This document shows, piece after piece, positions 38,984 through 47,002 of a stretch of 64,000 nt of DNA; the stretch's first letter is position 1, and every line of letters begins with the position of its first letter. Where the stretch lies: assembly GCA_019636195.1 (NCBI GenBank), contig JAHBYA010000001.1:162642-226641 (forward strand), read 5' to 3'. The translations under genes and the position numbers were made by a program. The notes below the pieces were generated by a model. The model did not search any database. It saw nothing but the letters and a program-made list of their open reading frames with translations, and had not been told where the DNA came from. Source of the stretch: Planctomycetota bacterium (GTDB lineage: Bacteria > Planctomycetota > UBA8742 > UBA2392).

Positions 38984-41305
38984 CTAGGGCAGGGTGTGGG
39001 AACCGATGTGCCCCCAGATTGCGCTCAAGTGGCTGGTCGAGTAGGTGTGGCCGCCGCTGAATTCCGTGTACCACAGGTTTGTGTTCAGGGTCCAGCCGGC
39101 ATTGAGAAACGTCTGGCGATCACTGTTGACGTTCGGCTGCAACGGGTCGCTGTTGCCGACGTACAGGCTGCACGGGATCTTGCGCGCGGCAGCGGCGGGT
39201 GCGCTCGTGCCGGCAAGCGCCTGCAAGGCGCCGGCGCTGATGCCATATGCCGCAAAGTAGCCGCTGTTGTTCAGGCACAGTGCGTGGGCGTAGTGGGCCC
39301 CGGCGCTGAAGCCCCATGCGTAGATGCGCTTCTGTTCAATGTTGTAGGCGCCCAGCACGTCGGTCAGGATTGAGTTGAGGATGTCCGTGTCCGTGCTCGG
39401 TACCCAGCCGCCGCCGCTGCCGGTTGCCGCCTGCGCAACCACGATGAAGTTGCCGGTTGCCGCGACCGTTGCCCAGTCATTGCGAACCTGCTGCGCCGCC
39501 GCCGGTGCCGTGCCGCTGCCGCCCGCGCCATGGAAGCCGAACAACACGGGCATCGGCGTGGACGGGTTGTAGCTGGATGGAATGTACAGGTAGTAGGTCT
39601 GGTTGCCGTAGGCAGTCGAGACAATGCGTTGCTGATTGCCCGGGTAGCTGCCGCCGCTGCCCCCGCTGGGGCTGCTGCTGCCGCTGCCGGGGCCGCCGCC
39701 ACCTTGGTACCCGGACTGTACCGGGTTGGACTGGGCCGTTGCCAACCATTGGTACACCGAGGAGGGCGACGGCCCCGTGGTGCATAGCTGCGAGAAACTG
39801 TGCCCGACGCCGCTGACCCACGCGTTGTTGGTGGCGTGGCCGGCGTTGGTCCATTCGTTATAGATCGTCACGCTGCCGCTGTAGCCGCTGTCTGCTGTGC
39901 CGCAGATCGGGTACACCGGGATGTTGCGCGTGATCGGGAAGGTCTTGCCCGTCGCGGCGCCTGCGTACGGGGCGACCGCCTTGATCTTGTCGCTGTGCCA
40001 GTAGGCCGTGATGTCCGTGACCACGCCGCCTTCACTGAAGCCGATGAAGTAGATCTTCGTCGTCTCGATGTTGTAGCTGGCGCCCACGCCGTAGTACGCC
40101 GCGTTGATCACACCCTGGATTTCGTTGGCCGTCGCAGTCGCATCCAGGCCGCCGCTGCCCGTCAGGTGCAGAAAGCTGGCGCGGCTCGAGTTCATGTGCT
40201 GCGGCGCCATCAGGATGAAGTTGTTGCTGCTGGCGGCGCTGGTCCAGCCGTACGCCTGCAGAATGCTGAAGTAGTTCGTGTAGGTGTCACCCGCGCCGTG
40301 CAGCGCAATCACCAGCGGGGTCGGCGTGCTCTGGCTGTAGCCGGTGGGCACGAACAACCGGTAGTTGCGTGACTGGTACGCGCCGTTGACCGTGCCGGTT
40401 GCGCCGCCCGTCCCGTTGGTCGGGACGCTGCTGCCGCCTCCGCCGCCGGACGGCTGGATAGTCACAAGCAGCACAGCCGTGTCGCTGCCGCCTTGCCCGT
40501 CATTGACCGTGAAGCTCACCTGCACCGTCCCGGCAGCGGCCGCGGTGCCTGCCAGTGTCAGTGTGCGCGGGGCCGCGCCGCTGACGCTGGCCGGGAACGT
40601 GGTGCTGAAGCCGGCCTGGCTGGCCGTCAGAGTGCCGCCGGTGCGGTTGGCGCCAAGTGTTACGTTGTCACCGTCGGGATCAGTGGCCGTGGCGCTGAAC
40701 GCCAGCGACGCGCCAACCTGCACCGTGGCTGTGTAGTTGGGGTGGTTGCCGCCGACGCTGACCGGGCCTGAAGGCCGTCCGATCGCGGGCGGGTTGTTGA
40801 CCGCTGTGGCCGATACATTGATCGTAAGCGTAGCGCTGCTCGCTCCGCCTTTGTCGTCAGTCAGGTTTGCATTGAAAACAATCGTGCCCACAGTGCTGAG
40901 CGCACCGTTGGGGGCGATGGTGATGGTGGCCAGCGACGGCGAAGTCGCACTGGTTGTGGCGGTTGCCGGTGAGCCGCCCGCCGACGGGTTGATCAGCAAC
41001 TGCGCCGGCACAACGCTGTAGCCGCTGCTGGCGCTCGCATTGAAGGTCAACGAAAGCACCATGTTGTCGTTGGTGTCGCTGTCGCTGCCGTGCAGCGTGA
41101 TTGTGCCGGGCAGCGCATTGCCCTGCTGCACATTCAGCAAGTAGTTCGGCGCTGCGCCGCTCATGCCCAGCACCGACAGCACCGGCTGGGTGTTGTTCGA
41201 AGGCGGCAAGCCCACATTTGTGCTACCGCCGCTGCTGCCCCCACCGCCGCAGCCGGCCAGAAACCCGAACGTCAGAAGAATCAATGTGACCCCGAACTTG
41301 CGCAT
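38984..41305 (-). CDS. Lipoprotein with cadherin/Ig-like domains and two tandem PHB-depolymerase-type esterase domains
   Basis: A 773-residue protein, predicted exported. The lipobox is LTFGFLAGCGGGG (Cys about 17), followed by a Gly/Ser linker. Residues about 40-300 are Ig/cadherin-like beta domains with Thr/Ala-rich strands. The first alpha/beta hydrolase (about 325-540) has the oxyanion-type PLVIALHGAG and nucleophile elbow GFSEGG. The second (about 570-770) has PVLFGFHGAGGSG and GFSAGAH, with a late His in SGGHTYS. This is the LpqC/poly(3-hydroxybutyrate) depolymerase or feruloyl-esterase type. I start at ATG 41305 (GGGAG upstream). A sigma-54-type promoter lies 60-85 nt upstream. Confidence 0.85.
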   Translation of the reverse strand: MRKFGVTLILLTFGFLAGCGGGGSSGGSTNVGLPPSNNTQPVLSVLGMSGAAPNYLLNVQQGNALPGTITLHGSDSDTNDNMVLSLTFNASASSGYSVVPAQLLINPSAGGSPATATTSATSPSLATITIAPNGALSTVGTIVFNANLTDDKGGASSATLTINVSATAVNNPPAIGRPSGPVSVGGNHPNYTATVQVGASLAFSATATDPDGDNVTLGANRTGGTLTASQAGFSTTFPASVSGAAPRTLTLAGTAAAAGTVQVSFTVNDGQGGSDTAVLLVTIQPSGGGGGSSVPTNGTGGATGTVNGAYQSRNYRLFVPTGYSQSTPTPLVIALHGAGDTYTNYFSILQAYGWTSAASSNNFILMAPQHMNSSRASFLHLTGSGGLDATATANEIQGVINAAYYGVGASYNIETTKIYFIGFSEGGVVTDITAYWHSDKIKAVAPYAGAATGKTFPITRNIPVYPICGTADSGYSGSVTIYNEWTNAGHATNNAWVSGVGHSFSQLCTTGPSPSSVYQWLATAQSNPVQSGYQGGGGPGSGSSSPSGGSGGSYPGNQQRIVSTAYGNQTYYLYIPSSYNPSTPMPVLFGFHGAGGSGTAPAAAQQVRNDWATVAATGNFIVVAQAATGSGGGWVPSTDTDILNSILTDVLGAYNIEQKRIYAWGFSAGAHYAHALCLNNSGYFAAYGISAGALQALAGTSAPAAAARKIPCSLYVGNSDPLQPNVNSDRQTFLNAGWTLNTNLWYTEFSGGHTYSTSHLSAIWGHIGSHTLP

Positions 41306-41374
41306 TTCGATCTCCCTGCCCAGAGGACCGTGTTTGTTTGTATTCGGGCGTGCTCGCCGGAATGCATGCACATG

Positions 41375-41391
41375 TGCGGTCGGCGTGCCAA
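41375..41391 (-). promoter_or_regulatory. Sigma-54 (-24/-12) promoter before the esterase lipoprotein
   Basis: On the minus strand TTGGCACG-CCGA-CCGCA. The -24 block matches the consensus perfectly, GG and GC are exactly 10 nt apart, and the -12 block has CC in place of TT. The predicted start near 41365 gives a 60-nt leader. It is divergent from the gene for the sigma-54 activator. Confidence 0.65.
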
Positions 41392-41492
41392 AAAAGGCTA
41401 CTAGAGCCGGGCTTGAATCATAACTAACGATAGCACCGCTATTTACACTCTTGGGAACTATCCTTTTCCCTGAACCTTGGCGCTGATTTAAT

Positions 41493-41510
41493 CGTTCAAA
41501 AACCGTTCAA
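41493..41510 (+). promoter_or_regulatory. Direct repeat CGTTCAA, possible activator site
   Basis: Two copies of CGTTCAA (41493-41499, 41504-41510) start 11 nt apart, one helical turn. They lie 35 nt before the start of the sigma-54 activator and about 105-120 nt upstream of the esterase -24 element, a normal distance for an enhancer. A related TTGAAC (the inverse of GTTCAA) lies at 46877 before the protease promoter. Confidence 0.35.
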
Positions 41511-41545
41511 TTGCTGTCCTCCATGAAGACCTCGTTGCCGCAACC

Positions 41546-44500
41546 ATGGAACTTCCTGCTGCACCATCCTTCATTAGCAGCCTCCCCCACCGCCGTGTGG
41601 ACGACGCGTGGGCCGTTCGCAGTCGCGGCGTCCTGATGCGCGTCATGCCATGGTCGGATGCGTTAGCGGCTGTTGCGGCCCATTCACCGTCGCTGTTCCC
41701 CGCGCCCCTGGGCGTTTACCCAGCCGATGGTCGCCCTTGGCTGATCACAGAGTTTCCTCGCGGTGTCCGGCTGGACCACGACCGCGACCGCGCGCGGCGG
41801 CACCCATCGCTGGCGCTGGCCATGTGGCGTGTCGCCGCTGCGGGCCACCTTGCCGCCGACGTTGATCTGCGCGACTGGTACACACGGTCCGGAGCCCTGA
41901 CGCTGCTGCGCCTGCCGCCCGCCGGCGACGAGCCGGCAGCCGCCCGCGCGCTGGTGTTTGCCGCGTCTGCCCTGCTCAACCGGCGCACCACCGTTTCTGG
42001 CGGCGGGGCCAGCCTGCTACGCGTTGCCGCCCGCGCCCTGGGCGGTGATACAGCGGCAACTCTGATAGCCCGCCACACAGCCCACACGCTGCCGAACGCC
42101 AATGCCGTGCGCGGCGGCGTTGCTGCACTGATTGACAGCGCGCGCAGCGCCGCCATCACACAGGCGCTTGCAGTGCCGGACACTGAACAGGCGGCAGCTG
42201 TGCATTGGTTGCTGCTTTCCGAGTGTGCCGCACGCGCCCTTCATGCCGGCAGCACACGGGCACCGGGCGGGGCGCCTGTGCTCCGCGTGCTTGGCCCCGA
42301 TACTGCCGCCAACATTGCGCGGCGACTGGAACAACTCAGTGACCAGCCAACGATCGCGCTCGTGCTCGCACCCCCCCGCGAAACCGAACGTGAACTCGGC
42401 GCCCTGGCCAAAGTGCACGCGCTGCCGGTTCCGCAACCTGCCGAGTTGCTGCAATGGCTGCGCCCGCTGGGTTGGCCAGCCGAGGCGATTGTCGGTGAGA
42501 TGGCGCCCCTGTTCGCCAAGCCGCCTGAGCATGCCCGTCGCCTTCTGCTGGCGCTGCTTGAGCGCGCCGGCGCGCAGTTGACGGACCAGGGCCTCTCGCC
42601 AGGCGACCAGTGGGCAGAGTCCCTGCACGAACTGTCGCGACCGCGCGCCGGGCCGGCCGTCGCCCACCCAGCTGCCGCGCGGCTGGCGGTACTGCTGTCG
42701 CTGTCCACGGCTGGTGTTGCGGCATCTGAGGTTGACGCATCAAAGGAACTATCCGCAGGCATGCAGGTCCTGTCGGGGCTCGGCATGGCTTTGCGCGACG
42801 GTAGCGTAGTGCGAGCGGCAGCGGGGGCAACGCTGCAGGATATTCCGGCATCGCAGCGCCGTGCCGGCCTGTTGTGGCTGGCCGAACGTCCCCATTTCTG
42901 TCCGGTCTCCGACACATTGAGCGCGCGCGCGTGGTCGCTTGCGCTGCGCTTGCGTGCGGGTGACCTGCCCGCGTGGGCCAGTGAAGGCGAGCAACTTTGT
43001 CGCGATCTGCTGAACGCACGCAAGCTGCATGAGCTGCTGGATCTGCATGAAGCGCACGCGGTTGCCGGCTCGCGCCGCGGCGTCGGCCCTCCATCGCTGG
43101 ATGCTTTGCTGGACGCCGCCGAGTTGGGCATCGCTCTGTGGCCCGCAAGGCGCCGGCGCCGCCTGCTGCGCATGTGGTTGCGCGGGTATCACGGCGAGTT
43201 GCGCGCGCTGGCGCTGGCCTTGCTTGCCCGGGCCGAACGCACGATCGGCGCCCCCACGGACTATCGCGCCACACTCAATGCCGCACTCGCCCTCAACAGC
43301 GACGCCAACCGCCTGCTCCGTGAACTCACCATCCTTGAGTGCGCTGCCTGCCTTCACCAGGACGACTCCGAGCTTGGAGACCGCCTCTTGCAACAGTTGC
43401 CCGCAAGGCTCGCCCGCGACGCGACCTACCTGAGTTCCGCCCGCCTGCTGTACCTGCGCGCGCACTCGCTGTTTGTGCAGCTTCGGCCCGGCGAAGCCAT
43501 GGCTCGCCTGCAAGAAGCGCGCGCGCTCGTGTCGCCCCGCGCGCCATGGCTGCGGCGAATGCGCATGCTGGGCCAGATCGAGTCGCTCAACGCCAACGCC
43601 TGGGCGCAGGCCACGCTCTTCAAGCATCCCACCGCGCCTGTCATTGACACACTGCGCAAGCTTGAGGCCGACTGCGGCTGTGTCGGAGACCAGCTCTGTT
43701 CTGCGGTCGTCAACGACTTCCTGTTCCGGGCCCGCATGCGCGAGCCCGGCACGATCAGCCCTGACGACCTCGGCGTCGTGCTGGCCCATGCCCCGCCGCA
43801 CAACCGGCGCGGCTACGCGGTCGTACTGCACGCGCTGTCCGACAACGCGGTGTATGCGGGCGACATCGCACAAGGCCGCCAGATCACAGCGCGCATGAAG
43901 GCAATGGGCGCCGACAAGCTTTCAGGCACCGTCGCCGCCAGCGTCGCCCGCCATACCGCAATACTGCACTGCCTGCAAGGCGACTTCACTACCGCCCGCA
44001 ACGCCTGGCGCGGCGCGGGCCTGCGCGCCCTGACCGAGCCCTGGCGCACCCGCACCCGCGCCATGAAGCACGGCGAATGGGGCGTGGTGCTTGCCTTGGC
44101 CGGCAGGTTTGAGCGCGCCTCGCACTTCCTGCGCAAAGCCGTCCATGAACTGGTTGCCTTCCAAGCCAGCACCCGCGCCTCGGCATTTCTCGCGCTTGAC
44201 GTTCTCTGCTGCATGCTGCGCGGCACGCCCTATGACCCCCAGTTTATCGAGGGTCTGGACAACCTTGCGCGCCGCAAACATATCCTGCCCGCGGCCGTGC
44301 TTGCACTGCATGAGGCGTTTCAGCCCGGCGGCAATCCCGCGCGCCTGCCCGAAACCCTCGACAGTCTGCCCGCCCCGCCGCTCTGGGTTGGCGGTGTGCT
44401 CGCCGTTGCCGCCGTGCTGGCCCGCAAACGCGGCATGCGCGAATCAGCCCTGCTTGCGCAAGCCGCACGGGCCAGTTTGCCGCAACCGGTGCGCGTGCTG

Positions 44501-46252
44501 CACGACTGGCTTGATCTTGAACTTCCGCGCCCAGCCGCGCCATCGGCCCCGCGCAACCCCCGCGTGCTTGAGGCGCTGGCGACCGTTGCGCCCGCCGCCG
44601 ACACGCTTCAGACATTGCAGGCGGTTGTATCGGCTGCACGCGCGGCCCTTGGGGCAGCCTGCGTCGTTGCGCGCGCCGGGGCTGTCACTGCCGCCTCCGG
44701 CGAAACGGATGCCGAGCTTCACGACGCCCTTGAGCAAGCCGCCATCGGCGCCGAAGTCAACGAGCGCGGCCTGCTGGCTGTGCCTTTGCAAGCCGCCGTC
44801 GGCGCGATCGCCGCGCACGGCGCCGACATGGACTCGCTGCGCGCCTTTGCACGCCGCCTTGATGAATTGATTGCCCTGCTCGATGCCCGCCACGAGCGCG
44901 AGCACGCCTCACGCCACAAGGCAATCATGGCGCGCGCTGCATGGGCGCTGGCTGATCCAGCCGCCCCGCCGCCCGAACGTCTCGCGGCCATGGCGCAGCT
45001 TGCAGCAGCCGGGGCAGGCAGCCGCGCCTGCGAGGTCGCGCTCATGCGCGGCGCGCAGGTCGTGCTCGCGACCCACCCGGCAAGCGACTGGGACGTTGAA
45101 CTTTCGGCCCGCGTCGATCACACCCTGACCCTGCGCCTGCGCGCCCGTGGTGGCCTGCGCGACGCCCTTGAGCAAGCCGCAGCAAACGCCGCGCTGGCTG
45201 TCTCGTCCATGCTGGCAGAGCACGGCGGTCGCCTGCGCTCCGAGCTGGGCCGGCCTGAAGGCGGCGAGACCCTGGTGGCCGCCAGCGAGCCGCTGGGCGA
45301 CAGTCCAGCCGCCCGGCGCCTGCACGATGAGTTGCGCCGCTATGCGGACATTGATTTGCCCGTCACCATCACCGGCGAACCCGGCACCGGCAAAGACCTC
45401 GCGGCCAAGGCGTTGCACGCCATGTCGCAACGCGCGTCCGCGCCGCACATAGTGCTGGACTGTGCGACTCTGAGAATCGAAACCGCCGCCAGCGAACTGT
45501 TCGGGCACGTCACCGGCGCGTTCACGGGCGCGAACGTTGATCACACCGGCCTGCTGGAAACCGCTGGCGAGGGCAACCTGCAGATCGACGGCATCGCCGA
45601 GCTCGCCCCGCAGATTCAGAGCATGCTGCTGCGCGTGCTGCAAGTGCGCCGCTTTCTGCCCGTCGGCGCGACCGCCGAGCGCGAGTTCAAGGCCCGCGTG
45701 ATCGTCACCAGCACACAGCCGCTGGAAGCACTCGTACAACAGGGCCGCCTGCGCGAAGACCTGGCCGCCCGTTTGGCCGGCCTCACGCTGGCTGTGCCGC
45801 CCCTGCGCGAACGCGGCAACGACGCGATCACCATCGCGCGCCACGTGCTGAAGCAGCAGTCCGCGCACCTGGGAAAACCTTTGCGCCTGTCATCGCGCGC
45901 CGAGCAGCACATTGCGTCGCAGGCATGGCCCGGCAACGTGCGCGAACTCAAGGCCGCGGTGACCCGCGCGGCTGTGCTTGGTAATGGCGAGGTGATTGAG
46001 CCCGCCGACATGCAGCAGCAATCAGAGACGCACGACAGCATCGCGATGGCCGGCGACTCAGATATGACCCTGACCCAGAAGCTCGCGCTGGGCCTGCTTC
46101 GAAAGCAGGGCGAACTCACGCCAAGGGCGCTGATGAATCGCCTCGGGATATCCAGGACCACTGCCTCGCAGACCCTTTCGCAACTTGCCGCCCAAGGTCA
46201 GGCCCAAAGAAAGGGCCAAGGCCGCGCCAGCCGCTATGTCGCCATCGAATAG
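41546..46252 (+). CDS. Giant sigma-54-type AAA+ transcriptional activator with kinase-like/TPR/GAF-like sensory region
   Basis: A 1568-residue protein. The first 110 residues resemble a degenerate protein-kinase lobe (PWLITEFPRGVRL). About 110-1000 is Ala/Leu/Arg-rich helical, TPR-like sequence, and about 1010-1240 holds two GAF-like segments. The AAA+ domain has Walker A GEPGTGKD (1277-1284), the sigma-54-contacting GAFTGA (1324-1329), Walker B LQIDGIAEL (Asp1348, Gly1349), REDLAARLAGLTLAVPPLRER and WPGNVREL. Two oddities: the Walker B Glu is Gly, and the C-terminus is a winged helix (LTPRALMNRLGISRTTASQTLSQL) instead of a Fis-type HTH. The genes on both sides carry -24/-12 promoters. There is no clear ribosome-binding site, so the start is provisional. 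Confidence 0.88.
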   Translation: MELPAAPSFISSLPHRRVDDAWAVRSRGVLMRVMPWSDALAAVAAHSPSLFPAPLGVYPADGRPWLITEFPRGVRLDHDRDRARRHPSLALAMWRVAAAGHLAADVDLRDWYTRSGALTLLRLPPAGDEPAAARALVFAASALLNRRTTVSGGGASLLRVAARALGGDTAATLIARHTAHTLPNANAVRGGVAALIDSARSAAITQALAVPDTEQAAAVHWLLLSECAARALHAGSTRAPGGAPVLRVLGPDTAANIARRLEQLSDQPTIALVLAPPRETERELGALAKVHALPVPQPAELLQWLRPLGWPAEAIVGEMAPLFAKPPEHARRLLLALLERAGAQLTDQGLSPGDQWAESLHELSRPRAGPAVAHPAAARLAVLLSLSTAGVAASEVDASKELSAGMQVLSGLGMALRDGSVVRAAAGATLQDIPASQRRAGLLWLAERPHFCPVSDTLSARAWSLALRLRAGDLPAWASEGEQLCRDLLNARKLHELLDLHEAHAVAGSRRGVGPPSLDALLDAAELGIALWPARRRRRLLRMWLRGYHGELRALALALLARAERTIGAPTDYRATLNAALALNSDANRLLRELTILECAACLHQDDSELGDRLLQQLPARLARDATYLSSARLLYLRAHSLFVQLRPGEAMARLQEARALVSPRAPWLRRMRMLGQIESLNANAWAQATLFKHPTAPVIDTLRKLEADCGCVGDQLCSAVVNDFLFRARMREPGTISPDDLGVVLAHAPPHNRRGYAVVLHALSDNAVYAGDIAQGRQITARMKAMGADKLSGTVAASVARHTAILHCLQGDFTTARNAWRGAGLRALTEPWRTRTRAMKHGEWGVVLALAGRFERASHFLRKAVHELVAFQASTRASAFLALDVLCCMLRGTPYDPQFIEGLDNLARRKHILPAAVLALHEAFQPGGNPARLPETLDSLPAPPLWVGGVLAVAAVLARKRGMRESALLAQAARASLPQPVRVLHDWLDLELPRPAAPSAPRNPRVLEALATVAPAADTLQTLQAVVSAARAALGAACVVARAGAVTAASGETDAELHDALEQAAIGAEVNERGLLAVPLQAAVGAIAAHGADMDSLRAFARRLDELIALLDARHEREHASRHKAIMARAAWALADPAAPPPERLAAMAQLAAAGAGSRACEVALMRGAQVVLATHPASDWDVELSARVDHTLTLRLRARGGLRDALEQAAANAALAVSSMLAEHGGRLRSELGRPEGGETLVAASEPLGDSPAARRLHDELRRYADIDLPVTITGEPGTGKDLAAKALHAMSQRASAPHIVLDCATLRIETAASELFGHVTGAFTGANVDHTGLLETAGEGNLQIDGIAELAPQIQSMLLRVLQVRRFLPVGATAEREFKARVIVTSTQPLEALVQQGRLREDLAARLAGLTLAVPPLRERGNDAITIARHVLKQQSAHLGKPLRLSSRAEQHIASQAWPGNVRELKAAVTRAAVLGNGEVIEPADMQQQSETHDSIAMAGDSDMTLTQKLALGLLRKQGELTPRALMNRLGISRTTASQTLSQLAAQGQAQRKGQGRASRYVAIE

Positions 46253-46441
46253 TCTTTCGTTGGCAGCCCCTGCAGCGCTCCGCTACAATGAACCCGTATT
46301 GATCCGGACTACGGCCGGGCTGTGCATCGGCCTGTCCGGCAGGAAGTGTTGGCAAGCCAGTGGATTGACCTGGATTCACCAGCCATGGGCATCACGCGCA
46401 TCGTCACGAACTTCCCGCCGCCCTCAGGGGTCTGGCTCAAA

Positions 46442-46480
46442 GGGGACTGGCTCCGGAGCGCAGCGGAGGTGCCTGTCCCC
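46442..46480. repeat. REP-like palindrome 1
   Basis: GGGGAC-T-GGC-T-CC ... GG-(AGG)T-GCC-T-GTCCCC. A symmetric stem with mismatched T-T positions and a short loop, as in REP elements mobilised by RAYT transposases. A second copy with the same design lies 41 nt downstream. Confidence 0.6.
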
Positions 46481-46521
46481 CTTGCACTTAGCGGACATTG
46501 CCCGCAAGACCGCACTGCAAC

Positions 46522-46553
46522 GGGGTCAGGCACCGCAAGCGGCGCCAGACCCC
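46522..46553. repeat. REP-like palindrome 2
   Basis: GGGGTC-A-GGC-A-CC, loop GCAAGC, GG-C-GCC-A-GACCCC. Same spacing and mismatch positions as palindrome 1, but with A and T exchanged at the compensating positions, so structure is conserved better than sequence. Confidence 0.6.
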
Positions 46554-46910
46554 ATCCCGACGTGCAGCAGTTGGCGTACCTTGAAATCGTGGCTGTGGAC
46601 GACGGCGAGATCACCTAAACACACCAACTGCATGCAGGCGGGGCGCCTGCGCTCCCGTCTCATGACGCACGCGGCTTCTTCACAGCCGAATCGCGCGACG
46701 GGAGCAGCGCCCATCGTTGATGCTCGTCGTATTCGCGACGCCTCGCTCTTGTTTGCGGATAGGCATAGCCTCGACTAGCTGTTGGCAGCGTTGTATTCGC
46801 GCACACGCAACGGTTGTGTAACTTGTACGCATTGCTTGGCATTCTGGCCGTATAAGGCAGTTCCAGGTAAGTTACGTTGAACACTGATGTTATGAGGCTT
46901 CTTGTCTTGG

Positions 46911-46926
46911 TGGCACGGGGTTTGCA
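46911..46926 (+). promoter_or_regulatory. Sigma-54 (-24/-12) promoter before the S8 protease
   Basis: TGGCACG-GGGT-TTGCA. GG and GC are exactly 10 nt apart and both blocks fit the sigma-54 consensus (TGGCAC-N5-TTGC). The predicted start near 46937 gives a 66-nt leader before the ATG at 47003. The activator gene lies immediately upstream. Confidence 0.75.
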
Positions 46927-47002
46927 TTGCGGATATGCGAGCTGATGCAGTTGGCTGGTATTGCGAACCTGACAAGAGTGCGCCCCCACACCGGAGAACT
47001 TC

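Larger units (their letters stand above)
46253..46910. other. Long non-coding gap with repeat palindromes
   Basis: About 750 bp separate the activator from the protease gene. I see no convincing gene here; short frames exist, but they run through the palindromes. The content is two REP-like palindromes (46442-46480, 46522-46553) and a half-copy GGGGTCTGGCTC (46427-46438). A GTAACTT/AAGTTAC inverted pair (46818-46824, 46869-46875) may be an upstream activator site, and a sigma-54 promoter lies at the 3' end. Confidence 0.6.

Noticed and set aside
46322..46618. 98-codon frame in the gap between the activator and the protease
   Set aside because: It runs through both REP-like palindromes, has no ribosome-binding site and no recognisable domain. 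I treat the gap as non-coding.
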